The position numbers were made by a program, and so were the translations under genes. The notes beneath the pieces are model-generated. The model made no database searches. It was not told the origin of the DNA and saw only the letters and a list, made by a program, of their open reading frames with translations. Shown one piece after another: positions 17,507 through 26,230 of a stretch of 32,141 bases of DNA; the stretch's first letter is position 1, and each line of letters opens with the position of its first letter. Where the stretch lies: positions 1-32,141 of the forward strand of contig NZ_JAOZVW010000122.1 of the NCBI RefSeq assembly GCF_025869345.1, read 5' to 3'. This DNA comes from Sphingopyxis sp. GTDB lineage: Bacteria; Pseudomonadota; Alphaproteobacteria; Sphingomonadales; Sphingomonadaceae.

Positions 17507-19839
17507 TCCGCCGCCTTCTCGGCCTTGCCTTTCGCCTTGCCCTTGCTCGCCTTGGGCGGTGCGGGGACGATTTCGAAGGTCAGCGGGTTGCCGACATGGG
17601 CGTCCTCGCCGGTCTTCATCTTCACCTTGACCTCGCCGCCGTGGACGAGCTTGCCGAAGAGAAGTTCCTCGGCCAGCGGCTGCTTGATCTTTTCCTGGAT
17701 CAGGCGGCCCATCGGACGCGCGCCATAGAGCTTGTCATAGCCCTTGGCGGTCAGCCATTCGCGCGCCGCTTCGTCGAGCTGGATGTGGACGTTGCGGTCG
17801 GCAAGCTGCAGTTCGAGCTGCAGGATGAACTTGTCGACGACGCGCGCCACGACCTCGGGCGGCAGATAGCCGAAGGGTACGATCGCATCGAGGCGGTTCC
17901 TAAATTCGGGGGTGAACATGCGCTTCACCGCCTCTTCCTGCACATCCTCGCGGGTCACGGTGCCGAAGCCGATCGACTCGCGCGTCATGTCGCTGGCGCC
18001 CGCATTGGTCGTCATAATCAATATGACGTTGCGGAAATCGACCGTCTTGCCGTGGTGGTCGGTCAGGCGACCGTTGTCCATCACCTGCAGCAGGATGTTG
18101 AACAGGTCGGGATGCGCCTTCTCGATCTCGTCGAGCAACAGCACGCAGTGCGGATTCTGATCGATCGCATCGGTGAGCAGGCCGCCCTGGTCGTAACCGA
18201 CATAGCCCGGCGGCGCGCCGATCAGGCGGCTCACCGAATGGCGCTCCATATATTCGCTCATGTCGAAGCGCTGGAGCGGGATGCCCATGATGTGCGCGAG
18301 CTGCTTTGCGACCTCGGTCTTGCCGACGCCGGTCGGACCCGAGAAGAGATAGTTGCCGATCGGCTTTTCGGGATCGCGCAGGCCCGCACGGCTCAGCTTG
18401 ATCGCCGACGACAGCACCTCGATCGCGGTGTTCTGGCCGAAGACGACGCGCTTCAGGTCGGTCTCGAGCGTTTCGAGCACCTTCTTGTCGTCGCTCGACA
18501 CCGATTTGGGCGGGATGCGCGCCATCGTCGCGATCACCGCCTCGATCTCCTTGGCGGTGATCGTCTTACGGCGCTTCGACGGCGGCACCAGCATCTGCAT
18601 CGCGCCGACCTCGTCGATCACGTCGATCGCCTTGTCGGGCAGCTTGCGGTCGTTGATGTAGCGCGACGACAGCTCGACCGCCGCGTTGATCGCGTCGGCG
18701 GTATATTTGACATTATGGTGGCTCTCGAACGCTTCGCGCAGCCCGGCGAGGATCTTCTTCGTATCCTCGATGCTCGGCTCGATCACGTCGATCTTCTGGA
18801 ACCGGCGCAGCAGCGCGCGGTCCTTCTCGAAGTGATTGCGGAACTCCTTGTAGGTCGTCGAGCCGATGCAGCGGATAACGCCGCCCGACAGCGCGGGCTT
18901 GAGCAGGTTCGACGCGTCCATCGCGCCGCCGCTGGTGGCGCCGGCGCCGATCACCGTGTGAATCTCGTCGATGAACAGGATCGCGTGCGGCAGGCCCTCG
19001 AGCTCGGTCACGACCTGTTTCAGCCGCTCCTCGAAATCGCCGCGATAGCGCGTGCCCGCGAGCAGCGCGCCCATGTCGAGCGAATAGATGACCGCGGGCA
19101 GCAGCACCTCGGGCACGTCGCCCTCGACGATCTTGCGCGCGAGGCCTTCGGCGATCGCGGTCTTGCCGACGCCGGGATCGCCGACATAGAGTGGGTTGTT
19201 CTTGCTGCGGCGGCAGAGGATCTGGATCGTGCGGTCGACCTCGGCATTGCGGCCGATCAGCGGGTCGACCTTGCCGGTCTTCGCTTTCTCGTTGAGGTTG
19301 ACGGTGAACTGGTCGAGCGCGGTTTCCTTCTTGGACTTGCCGCTTTCCTTCTCCTTCGCTTCTTCCTTCTCCTCAGGCTCGGCCTGCGGCGAGGGCTTGC
19401 CGCCCTTGCCGACGCCGTGGCTGAGGTAGGAAACCGCGTCGAGCCGCGTCAGATCCTGCTGCTGGAGGAAATAGACGGCATAGGATTCGCGCTCGGAGAA
19501 CAGTGCGACGAGGACGTTGGCGCCGGTCACCTCATCCTTGCCCGACGACTGGACGTGCAGGATCGCGCGCTGGACGACGCGCTGGAAGCCGCTGGTGGGG
19601 GAGGGGTCGCTGTGCCCCTCGACCTTCAGGCTGTCGAGTTCGGTGTCGAGATAGTGGACGACCGCCGATTGCAGGTCGTCGAGCGCGACGCCGCACGCGC
19701 GCATCACTTCGGCGGCGTGCTCGTCGTCGATCAGCGCATAGAGCAGATGCTCCAATGTCGCATATTCGTGATGCCGCTCCGACGCGGCCTTCAGCGCATT
19801 ATGCAGGGTCTTTTCGAGCGATTCCGAAAAGGACGGCAT
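17503..19839 (-). CDS. clpA: ATP-dependent Clp protease ATP-binding subunit ClpA
   Basis: AAA+ unfoldase that feeds substrates, including N-degron proteins, to ClpP. The 778-aa protein has the double Clp N-domain (1-145), an acidic/lysine-rich linker (about 150-172), a first ATPase with Walker A GDPGVGKTA (220-228) and Walker B LFIDEIHT (288-295), and a second with GPTGVGKTE and LLLDEIEKAHP, plus an IGFG loop near residue 620 in the place used to dock ClpP. AAGGAG precedes the ATG by eight bases. ClpS and ClpP are not in the window. The stop overlaps the start of a 56-aa frame. Confidence 0.97.
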   Translation of the reverse strand: MPSFSESLEKTLHNALKAASERHHEYATLEHLLYALIDDEHAAEVMRACGVALDDLQSAVVHYLDTELDSLKVEGHSDPSPTSGFQRVVQRAILHVQSSGKDEVTGANVLVALFSERESYAVYFLQQQDLTRLDAVSYLSHGVGKGGKPSPQAEPEEKEEAKEKESGKSKKETALDQFTVNLNEKAKTGKVDPLIGRNAEVDRTIQILCRRSKNNPLYVGDPGVGKTAIAEGLARKIVEGDVPEVLLPAVIYSLDMGALLAGTRYRGDFEERLKQVVTELEGLPHAILFIDEIHTVIGAGATSGGAMDASNLLKPALSGGVIRCIGSTTYKEFRNHFEKDRALLRRFQKIDVIEPSIEDTKKILAGLREAFESHHNVKYTADAINAAVELSSRYINDRKLPDKAIDVIDEVGAMQMLVPPSKRRKTITAKEIEAVIATMARIPPKSVSSDDKKVLETLETDLKRVVFGQNTAIEVLSSAIKLSRAGLRDPEKPIGNYLFSGPTGVGKTEVAKQLAHIMGIPLQRFDMSEYMERHSVSRLIGAPPGYVGYDQGGLLTDAIDQNPHCVLLLDEIEKAHPDLFNILLQVMDNGRLTDHHGKTVDFRNVILIMTTNAGASDMTRESIGFGTVTREDVQEEAVKRMFTPEFRNRLDAIVPFGYLPPEVVARVVDKFILQLELQLADRNVHIQLDEAAREWLTAKGYDKLYGARPMGRLIQEKIKQPLAEELLFGKLVHGGEVKVKMKTGEDAHVGNPLTFEIVPAPPKASKGKAKGKAEKAAE

Positions 19840-20013
19840 GGGCTTATCTCCTTGGGGACAAGCCGGGGAGAGGCAAGCCCGCTGAACACAAGGTGGCGAC
19901 GCCGCCGCCCCGCCGCAAGGGAAAAGCGGAGGCGGATGTGAAATTACGATGACAGGATTGCACTATGGTTAACGGGATGTTGGGAAATTCGGATTCGGCG
20001 GGTGCTCTGACCT

Positions 20014-20091
20014 TCGTCATTCCGGACTTGATCCGGAATCCATTTTCCGGACGCTGCGGGAATGGACCCCGGATCAAGTCCGGGGTGACGA
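20014..20091. repeat. Dispersed inverted repeat, family B
   Basis: TCGTCATTCCGGACTTGATC at the left, with the partly matching inverse ending AAGTCCGGGGTGACGA at the right. It fills the gap between clpA and the next small gene on the same strand, where no coding frame is seen. Confidence 0.85.
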
Positions 20092-20112
20092 TGGTCATTA
20101 AATCCCCAATCC

Positions 20113-20382
20113 TCAGCCGCCCCCGGCTTCCCCGGCGCGATCCACCATATCCATGAAATCGCGCGCCACATTGCGTTCGGCCTCGTCCTTGAATGCAACG
20201 TCGAGGTCGGGCGCGACGCCGAGCATGTACATCAGCGCCCATAGCGCGAAGCGGCGGCCGGGGTTGGTTTCGAGGCCGAAATCGACGCGCAGGCGTTCGG
20301 TGCCCGCGGCGTGCGCTTCCGGGTGGATCGCCGCGAGGTCGGCGGTGCCGAAATAGCGGCGGAGCTGGTCGTCGAAATCCAT
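20113..20382 (-). CDS. Small conserved-looking protein, unknown function (89 aa)
   Basis: Acidic soluble protein with no signal peptide. Recognisable segments are LRRYFGTADLA near the N-terminus, RRFALWALMYMLG in the middle (a single short hydrophobic helix, probably buried), and PDLDVAFKDEAERN. AGGA is seven bases before the ATG, and codon use is like the neighbours, so it is a real gene. I recall similar proteins in other sphingomonads but cannot name a family. It lies 67 bp downstream of the DUF1192 gene and may share its transcript. Confidence 0.8.
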   Translation of the reverse strand: MDFDDQLRRYFGTADLAAIHPEAHAAGTERLRVDFGLETNPGRRFALWALMYMLGVAPDLDVAFKDEAERNVARDFMDMVDRAGEAGGG

Positions 20383-20449
20383 CGCCGTCCTTTCGGTCCC
20401 TTCGCGCCGCTTGGCAAGCGGCTCCAGGGCGACGGGGGAGGTTTCGATA

Positions 20450-20647
20450 TTACCCCTTCCGGAACAGCGCCTCGGCGTTTGCCTTGAAGCCCCCGGCGGC
20501 GGCCTTGTGCGCCCTCACGCGTGTAATCTCGGCTTCCAGCGCCGCGATACGCTCGTCGAGTTCGGCAACCGACAGCGGGTCGAGCGACTGGCGGGACAGC
20601 GCGGCGAGGGCGTCGCCCTGGCGGCGGGGAAGGTCGTCATCGTCCAT
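20450..20647 (-). CDS. DUF1192 family protein
   Basis: A 65-aa protein with the DUF1192 pattern: acidic start MDDDDLPRR, then LDPLSVAELDERIAALEAEI followed by a helical RVRAHKAA segment and a short tail. The middle reads as one short coiled coil. AGGA lies eight bases before the ATG. The family is widespread in alphaproteobacteria and has no known function. It is divergent from the quinone oxidoreductase gene. Confidence 0.85.
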   Translation of the reverse strand: MDDDDLPRRQGDALAALSRQSLDPLSVAELDERIAALEAEITRVRAHKAAAGGFKANAEALFRKG

Positions 20648-20771
20648 GGCACGTCCTTTCTCTCGCTGGTCCCTGCGCTTTATCCATCTGATTCCAAAGC
20701 GCGCGGACTGTTGACCCGACTCCGCTTGCTGTCAATAAGGCGGCCTGCGGGACCGAAAGACCAGTGGGGGA

Positions 20772-21779
20772 ATGACGCGCGTGACCAGCCTGCCCGAAAG
20801 CATGACCGCCATCGCGATCCGCGAGCCCGGCGGACCGGAAGTCCTCGTCCCCGAAACGCGGCCGGTGCCGCGGCCGGGGCCGGGCGAGCTGCTGATCCGC
20901 GTCGCTGCGGCGGGGGTCAACCGCCCCGACGTGCTGCAGCGCATGGGCTTCTATCCGCCGCCGCCGGGCGCGTCGGACCTGCCGGGACTGGAGGTCGCCG
21001 GCACCGTCGTCGCGGTCGGGCCGGGCGGCGATCCCGAATGGCTGGGCCAGGCGGTCTGCGCGCTCGTTGCGGGCGGCGGCTATGCCGAATATTGCGCCGC
21101 GCCGGCGGGAAGCTGCCTGCCGGTGCCGAAGGGCTTTTCGATGGCGGAGGCCGCGGCGCTGCCCGAAACCGTCTTCACCGTCTGGCACAATCTGTTCGAG
21201 CGCGGCTATGTCCGCGAGGGCGAGACGGTGCTGGTCCACGGCGGCACCAGCGGTATCGGCACGACCGCGATCGGCCTTGCGAAGCTGTTCGGCATCCGCA
21301 CGATCGTCACCTGCGGCAGCGCCGCGAAGTGCGACGCGGCGCGCGCGCTGGGGGCTGATCTTGCCGTCGATTATTCGACCGAGGATTATGTCGAGGCGGT
21401 CAAGGCCTTCACCGATGGTGCGGGCGTGAACGTCGTGCTCGACATGGTCGGCGGCGACTATGTGCCGCGCAACCTCGCCTGCCTCGCCGAGGACGGCCGC
21501 CATGTGACGATCGCCTTCCAGCGCGGCGCGAAGGTCGAGATCGACATTTCGCAGCTGATGCGCCGCCGCCTGACGATGACCGGCTCGACGCTGCGCGCGC
21601 GCAGCGCCGAGTTCAAGGGGCTGCTCGCCGACGAACTCCACCGCACCCTCTGGCCGCGCCTCGCCGAGGGCGGCTGGAAACCCGCGATGGACCAGAGCTT
21701 CCCCCTCGCCGAAGCCGCCGCCGCCCACGCGCGGATGCAGGCGGGCGCGCATGTCGGGAAGATCGTGCTGACGGTGTAG
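20772..21779 (+). CDS. NAD(P)H:quinone oxidoreductase, zinc-free MDR family
   Basis: Medium-chain reductase of the QOR/PIG3 type, 335 aa, that reduces quinones or other enones with NADPH. It has the N-terminal GroES-like fold (IAIREPGGPEVLVPE, AAGVNRPDVLQR), the nucleotide-binding loop HGGTSGIGTTAIG (156-168), and VLDMVGGDYVPRNL. The Cys/His zinc ligands of alcohol dehydrogenases are absent, as expected. The start could be 20772 or the ATG at 20802; the first is preferred because a GGGGGA sits right before it and relatives keep a short extension. It is divergent from the DUF1192 gene. Confidence 0.93.
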   Translation: MTRVTSLPESMTAIAIREPGGPEVLVPETRPVPRPGPGELLIRVAAAGVNRPDVLQRMGFYPPPPGASDLPGLEVAGTVVAVGPGGDPEWLGQAVCALVAGGGYAEYCAAPAGSCLPVPKGFSMAEAAALPETVFTVWHNLFERGYVREGETVLVHGGTSGIGTTAIGLAKLFGIRTIVTCGSAAKCDAARALGADLAVDYSTEDYVEAVKAFTDGAGVNVVLDMVGGDYVPRNLACLAEDGRHVTIAFQRGAKVEIDISQLMRRRLTMTGSTLRARSAEFKGLLADELHRTLWPRLAEGGWKPAMDQSFPLAEAAAAHARMQAGAHVGKIVLTV

Positions 21780-21797
21780 GGAGGTTTTTCCCATTTT

Positions 21798-21876
21798 CGT
21801 CATTCCCGCGAAAGCGGGAACCCAGAGCGTGCGTCGGCTGATCCCGCACTGGGTTCCCGCTTTCGCGGGAATGACG
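21798..21876. repeat. Dispersed inverted repeat, family C
   Basis: Two perfect 28-bp inverted arms (21798-21825 and 21849-21876), each starting or ending in CGTCATTCCCGCGAAAGCGG or its complement, with a 23-bp loop. Each arm also folds alone through CCCGCGAAAGCGGG-like pairing. It sits after the quinone oxidoreductase stop and could act as its terminator. No transposase is linked. Confidence 0.85.
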
Positions 21877-22021
21877 AGGTTTGGAAAGGGGGGCTTCCCA
21901 CCCCCAAAGCGATCCTGAATCCGCGCTCTTGCTCCCTCCGCCAAACCGGCATATAGCCGCCGCCAATGTCCGGCCGCCCCGCGAGGGGCGGCCCTTTCAT
22001 TTCCGCTTGGAGAAAATGGTC

Positions 22022-22684
22022 ATGGCCAATGCCAATCCGACCCCGCTGATGCCGCACGCGACCGCCGCCTGGCTGGTCGACAACACCGGCCTTACCTTTG
22101 CCCAGATCGCCGAGTTTTGCGGCATCCACATATTGGAAGTCCAGGCGATCGCCGACGAGACCGCGGCGACCAAATATACCGGCCGCGATCCGGTGCGCGC
22201 GCACGAACTGTCGGTGGACGAGATCGAAAAGGGCCAGCAGGACCCCGACTACAAGCTCAAGATGAGCGTGCAGGGGCAGGACACGATTCGCCGCACCCGC
22301 GGGCCGCGCTACACGCCGGTCAGCAAGCGCCAGGACAAGCCCGACGGCATCGCCTGGATCCTCAAGAACCATCCCGAAGTGTCGGACGGCGCGATCGGCA
22401 AGCTGATCGGTACGACGCGCAACACGATCAACGCGATCCGCGAGCGCAGCCACTGGAACAGCGCCAACATCGTGCCCAAGGACCCGGTGACCCTCGGCCT
22501 CTGCTCGCAGCGCGAGCTCGACGCACTCGTCGCCAAGGCGGCGAAGAAGGCCGGGATCAAGGCGCCCGAGGATAATCGTCTCGAAGGCGACCGCGAAGCG
22601 CTGCTCGAGGAACTGCGCGCCGAGCGCACCGCCGCCGCCGAAGCGCGCGCCGCCGAGGATGCCGAAGCCGGCAACGAAGCCTGA
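22022..22684 (+). CDS. trcR: Cell cycle transcriptional regulator TrcR (DUF1013)
   Basis: A 220-aa DNA-binding-type protein typical of alphaproteobacteria. It has two helix-turn-helix-like segments: an N-terminal one, AAWLVDNTGLTFAQIAEFCG, and a middle one, DGAIGKLIGTTRNTINAIRE, then a charged Ala/Glu-rich tail. The start at 22022 is nine bases after GGAG; an ATG two codons earlier (22016) is also possible. In Caulobacter relatives, TrcR is tied to cell cycle transcription. Its last 26 bp overlap the MBL hydrolase start, suggesting coupled translation. Confidence 0.9.
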   Translation: MANANPTPLMPHATAAWLVDNTGLTFAQIAEFCGIHILEVQAIADETAATKYTGRDPVRAHELSVDEIEKGQQDPDYKLKMSVQGQDTIRRTRGPRYTPVSKRQDKPDGIAWILKNHPEVSDGAIGKLIGTTRNTINAIRERSHWNSANIVPKDPVTLGLCSQRELDALVAKAAKKAGIKAPEDNRLEGDREALLEELRAERTAAAEARAAEDAEAGNEA

Positions 22685-23828
22685 ACCGGTGGCGGGCGCG
22701 GCCGACGACGATCATATCCCCGCGGCCAGCGGTTCGCCCGACGCGTCGCTGACCCAGGACGACAGCTTTACCGCGACGAGCCACGCCGGCCTCACTTACC
22801 CGTGGGGCGAGGCGGCGCCGGGGGCGGGGGAGACGATCCGCATCGCCGACGGCATCAGCTGGGCGCGGCTGCCGATGCCCGGCTCGCTGGGCCATATCAA
22901 TAGCTGGCTGCTCGACGACGCCGATGCGGCGGGCGAGGGGGTCGCGGTCGTCGATACCGGCATCTGCCTGACGATCTGTTCGGATGCGTGGAAGGCGCTT
23001 TACGCCGGAGCGCTTGCGGACAAGCGGATCACCCGCGTCTTCGGCACCCATCTGCATCCCGACCATATCGGCCTTGCCGGCTGGATCGCGAAGAAGCAGG
23101 GCGTCAAGCTGTGGATGACGCGCGGCGAGATGCTGACCGCGCGCGCGATCGTCGCCGATTCGAGCGATAGCGCGCCCGACGAGGTGCTGGCGCAATCGCG
23201 CGCCGCGGGCTGGGACGAAGCGGCGATCGAGGAACAGAAGGCGCGCGGCTGGACCATGTTCCAGCGCATGATCTTTCCGCTGCCGCGCAGCTATGCGCGG
23301 ATCAAGGACGGCGACGTCCTCGACATGGGCGCGCATCGCTGGCGCGTCGTCACCGGGTCGGGGCACAGTCCCGAACATGCGTGCCTGTGGAACGAGCGCG
23401 AGGGCGTGCTGGTATCGGGCGATCAAGTGCTGCCGCGGATCAGCTCGAACGTGTCGGTCAACATCACCGAACCCGACGCCGATCCGCTCGGCGAATGGCT
23501 CGCCTCGATCGACAAATTGCTCGCGACCATTCCGCCCGACGTGATCGTCTGCCCCGCGCATGGCGAGCCCTTCAAGGGGCTGCACGTCCGCCTGATGGCG
23601 CTGCGCGACGAGCATCGCATGCGGCTCTACAACCTCGCCGAAGCCGCCGCGAAAGCGCCGCTGCGCGCGGTCGACAGCTTTCCCTTGCTCTTCAACCGCC
23701 CGATCGGCAGCCACAATCAGGGCCTCGCCACCGGTGAAGCGCTCGCGCATCTGAAACGGCTGGAGGTCGAAGGCCGCGTCAAGCGCGAAAACCGCGACGG
23801 CGTCTGGTGGTATCACGGCGTGGCGTGA
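22659..23828 (+). CDS. MBL-fold metallohydrolase
   Basis: A dizinc hydrolase of 389 aa. The metal site is visible as THLHPDHIG (His131, His133, Asp135, His136), GSGHSPEH, VSGDQVLP and CPAHGEPF. A C-terminal winged-helix-like segment (TGEALAHLKRLEVEGRVKRE) follows the hydrolase core, as in LACTB2-like members. It begins inside the end of trcR in another frame; a GTG at 22689 would avoid the overlap. Substrate unknown: the family includes thioesterases, glyoxalases and ribonucleases. No signal peptide. Confidence 0.88.
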   Translation: MPKPATKPEPVAGAADDDHIPAASGSPDASLTQDDSFTATSHAGLTYPWGEAAPGAGETIRIADGISWARLPMPGSLGHINSWLLDDADAAGEGVAVVDTGICLTICSDAWKALYAGALADKRITRVFGTHLHPDHIGLAGWIAKKQGVKLWMTRGEMLTARAIVADSSDSAPDEVLAQSRAAGWDEAAIEEQKARGWTMFQRMIFPLPRSYARIKDGDVLDMGAHRWRVVTGSGHSPEHACLWNEREGVLVSGDQVLPRISSNVSVNITEPDADPLGEWLASIDKLLATIPPDVIVCPAHGEPFKGLHVRLMALRDEHRMRLYNLAEAAAKAPLRAVDSFPLLFNRPIGSHNQGLATGEALAHLKRLEVEGRVKRENRDGVWWYHGVA

Positions 23829-23835
23829 CGGATGA

Positions 23836-24048
23836 TCTCACGCAAAGGCGCGAAGGCGCAAAGAAGAAGATATCTCACACAAAGGCACCAAGAGGGTGCA
23901 AATCCGCGCTGGGGTAGCCTGCCGCCGCAGGCGGCCATTTCATGCAGGTGCTTCGCGCGAGGTTTGAACGGCGCCCGTTCGATGCACCGCTCTCTTCGTG
24001 TCTTTGTGTGGCCCTTCTTCCTTCGCGCCTTTGCGCCTTTGCGTGAGA
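23836..24048. repeat. Long inverted-repeat element, family D, large copy
   Basis: Outer arms of about 34 bp begin TCTCACGCAAAGGCGCGAAG and end with the near-inverse ending CGCCTTTGCGTGAGA. A second, inner inverted pair is TCTCACACAAAGGCAC and the matching GTGTCTTTGTGTG. The core contains further short palindromes such as GCCGCCGCAGGCGGC. It lies between the MBL hydrolase and the small membrane protein gene, which converge, and has no plausible coding frame. Confidence 0.85.
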
Positions 24049-24052
24049 CAAT

Positions 24053-24328
24053 CTATCGCGGCCGGTGCATGACCCAGCTGAACGCCATCGCGTTGAAGAT
24101 GGTGTAGAGGCCATAGAGCAGCAGGCCGGTGAACCAGTTGCGCGTCGCGATCGCCATCGCGCCGACGAGCAGCAGATACTCGAAGACATAGGTGATGTTC
24201 GGCCCTGCGCGCTCGGCGAGCGGCCGGACCATCTGCTGGACCAGCGGATCGTCGCTTTCCACGAAGGCGCGATGCATCGCGAAATTGCCGATCCCGGCGC
24301 AGAAAATGGCGATGATCGCGATCCACAT
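24053..24328 (-). CDS. Small integral membrane protein, unknown function (91 aa)
   Basis: Three hydrophobic stretches: residues 1-17 (MWIAIIAIFCAGIGNFA), about 46-62 (TYVFEYLLLVGAMAIA) and about 66-84 (FTGLLLYGLYTIFNAMAF), so three membrane helices with a charged loop (ESDDPLVQQMVRPLAERAG) between the first two. No strong ribosome site is seen before the ATG at 24328. The stop lies 5 bp from the family D repeat. I do not recognise a family; composition and codon use support a real gene. Confidence 0.7.
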   Translation of the reverse strand: MWIAIIAIFCAGIGNFAMHRAFVESDDPLVQQMVRPLAERAGPNITYVFEYLLLVGAMAIATRNWFTGLLLYGLYTIFNAMAFSWVMHRPR

Positions 24329-24471
24329 GGCTTTGCAAATGGGACCTAATGGGTGGAAATGCCAGCGGCTTTGCGGTTAAGGGGAGGGGCGAGGGTGGCG
24401 AAACCCTCCCATTGGACCAGAAACCGGCTCCCCGCCCTCCAGAGAAGGCCCCCCAGAGAAGGACCCGTTCG

Positions 24472-25635
24472 ATGAGACAATCCGCGCGCCTCGCGGCCGC
24501 CTCTCTCCTGATGACCGCCGCGATCCCGCCGGTCCATGCCTCCGTGCCCGATCCGGCGCTGCCGTCGCTGGTCGTCCCGCTGACCGCGGGCTTGCTGGAG
24601 GAACTGCCGCGGCCCTTGCCCGATCCGGTGCGCGCGATGATCGACGCCGCACTCGCGAGCGGGGAGCGCAAGGATATCGAAATCGTCGTGTCGCTGGCAA
24701 AGGCGACCAATCCCAGGTCCGTGAGCGAAATCGAGGCAATTCTTGCCGCCTGGCAGGCGCAGCACGAAAGCAAGCCGGAGCCCGACCCGATCCGGCAGAT
24801 GCTGGCGGCCGCGATGGCGACCAGGAAGGACGGCGATGTCGAGGCGGTGGGCGCGCTCGCGAAGAAGACGAACCCCGAACGGATCGCCGACATCGACGCG
24901 ATGCTCGTCGATTATCGCGCCAGGCGGACCGCGGAGAAGAAAGCGGTGGCCGACGCGGCGCGCGCCAAGCTCGCCGCCGCGAAATTCTGGCAGAACTGGA
25001 AAGGCGAGGGGCAGATCGGGGCGTCGCAGAGCAGCGGCAACACCAGCTCGACGGGGCTTAGCCTGGGGCTGGCGCTCAATCGCAAGGGGATCGACTGGGA
25101 CCAGCGCTTTCGCGCCCAGGCCGATTATCAGCGCACCAATGGCAGCACCTCGATGGAGCGCTATCTGGTCGAATATGAGCCGCAGGTCCGCGTCGGCGAG
25201 CGCGCCTTCGTTTACGGTCTCGGCCGCTGGGAGCGCGACCGGATTCTGGGTTTCGGCAACCGCTGGAACGCATCGGCGGGCATGGGCTACAAGGTGATCG
25301 CGAACAAGGCGATGACGCTGAACCTGAAGGCGGGGCCGGCGTGGCGCGAAACCGACTATCTGCCCGGCCGCGGACAGAGCGAAAGCGAACTGACCGGGCT
25401 CGCGGGGCTCGATTTCGGCTGGAACCTGTCGCCGACGCTGCGCCTGACGCAGACCGCCTCGACGATCGTCGGCCAGCACAATACCGTCACCAGTTCGCTG
25501 ACCGCGCTCAATGCAAAGCTGACCGGCGCGCTGTCGGCGCGTTTCTCCTATTCGGCGGACATCGACACCCGCCCTCCGCCGGGGATCGAGACGGTCGACA
25601 CGCTGACGCGCTTCACGCTGGTTTACGGTTTCTAG
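24472..25635 (+). CDS. DUF481 outer membrane protein with duplicated N-terminal domain
   Basis: A 387-aa exported protein. The start at 24472 has AAGGA eight bases upstream and gives a Sec signal peptide ending near VHA-S (residue 23); the open frame back to 24349 is not protein-like. Residues about 51-99 and 105-152 are two copies of a helical unit (DPVRAMIDAALASG.. with SLAKATNP, and DPIRQMLAAAMAT.. with ALAKKTNP). From about 172 on is a DUF481 beta-barrel: GEGQIGASQSSGNTSSTGLS, alternating strands, and a terminal Phe (LVYGF) that fits recognition by the BAM complex. Function of DUF481 barrels is unknown. Converges on the next gene with a 6-bp gap. Confidence 0.9.
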   Translation: MRQSARLAAASLLMTAAIPPVHASVPDPALPSLVVPLTAGLLEELPRPLPDPVRAMIDAALASGERKDIEIVVSLAKATNPRSVSEIEAILAAWQAQHESKPEPDPIRQMLAAAMATRKDGDVEAVGALAKKTNPERIADIDAMLVDYRARRTAEKKAVADAARAKLAAAKFWQNWKGEGQIGASQSSGNTSSTGLSLGLALNRKGIDWDQRFRAQADYQRTNGSTSMERYLVEYEPQVRVGERAFVYGLGRWERDRILGFGNRWNASAGMGYKVIANKAMTLNLKAGPAWRETDYLPGRGQSESELTGLAGLDFGWNLSPTLRLTQTASTIVGQHNTVTSSLTALNAKLTGALSARFSYSADIDTRPPPGIETVDTLTRFTLVYGF

Positions 25636-25641
25636 AGTCTG

Positions 25642-26130
25642 TCATAGCGGCCGGGCATCGAGTTCGCGGCGCAGAAAGGCCAGGATTTCCTCGCGATCCT
25701 TCGATCCGTCGCCGCCCACGCGCATCGCGGCGGCGCCCATCACCATCATCAACATCGGAATGCCGGTAAAGATCGCGCCGAACAGCAATGTGCCGGGAAC
25801 GAACCAGACGATCGCCGCGCCGACGATCACGAAGATCGAGAGGAAACCGAACCAGATGTAAGGAAACAGCCGCCCCGCAGTCGATCGCCCGAGCGTGCCG
25901 GTGATGCGCGTCCCGCCCGCATAGGGCTCCATCGCGGCTTCGAGTTCGGGCGCCATCGCATTCTGCACATTGCGGCGCGCATAGCGCAGCCGCATCACAT
26001 ATTGATCGCCGCTCCCGAACACCCGCGCCTTCGCGCCGTCCATCGGGTCGGCCATGATCGCCTTCAGCTTGTGCGCGATCGCCTCGGGCGAGAGAGGGGA
26101 GTGAAGATCGATCGCTTCGCTCTTTGCCAT
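25642..26130 (-). CDS. Two-helix membrane protein, unknown function (162 aa)
   Basis: Soluble N-terminal part of about 85 residues (SPEAIAHKLKAIMADP, then RVFGSGDQYVMRLRY), then two membrane helices (about 91-110, YIWFGFLSIFVIVGAAIVWF, and 113-136, TLLFGAIFTGIPMLMMVMGA), then a charged tail SKDREEILAFLRREL. GGGAG lies six bases before the ATG. The N-terminal part may bind a ligand, but no family is recognised. It converges on the DUF481 gene. Confidence 0.8.
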   Translation of the reverse strand: MAKSEAIDLHSPLSPEAIAHKLKAIMADPMDGAKARVFGSGDQYVMRLRYARRNVQNAMAPELEAAMEPYAGGTRITGTLGRSTAGRLFPYIWFGFLSIFVIVGAAIVWFVPGTLLFGAIFTGIPMLMMVMGAAAMRVGGDGSKDREEILAFLRRELDARPL

Positions 26131-26188
26131 GGCGCTCTCCCTTGTAGCCCGGTGCCTAACTCGCTTTTGCAGGCCCGCATAGCTTCCT

Positions 26189-26217
26189 CGTCACCCCGGA
26201 CTTGATCCGGGGTGACG
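26189..26217. repeat. Compact copy of dispersed repeat family B
   Basis: A single hairpin: CGTCACCCCGGA-CTTGA-TCCGGGGTGACG, a perfect 12-bp stem with a 5-nt loop. It equals one arm of the longer family B elements. It sits between the fumarase stop and the two-helix protein start on the same strand, and may serve as the fumarase terminator. Confidence 0.8.
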
Positions 26218-26230
26218 AAGATCAGAGAGG

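Noticed and set aside
17596..19941. A 781-codon plus-strand open frame opposite clpA
   Set aside because: Antisense shadow; no start context, no motifs, and clpA is intact on the other strand.
20383..20449. Riboswitch or RNA gene in the short gap between the two small proteins
   Set aside because: No stable stem or conserved RNA motif is visible in 67 bp.
21798..21876. Perfect 28-bp inverted repeat as an insertion sequence or MITE with a transposase
   Set aside because: No transposase gene, no target duplication visible, and the arms are the common CCCGCGAAAGCGGG dispersed repeat.
22022..23828. trcR and MBL hydrolase as a toxin-antitoxin pair
   Set aside because: The overlap and the helix-turn-helix recall such pairs, but TrcR is a core cell-cycle protein and the hydrolase is far too long and catalytically intact.
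13716..24048. CRISPR array
   Set aside because: Repeats are inverted, few and far apart, with no regular spacers and no cas genes.
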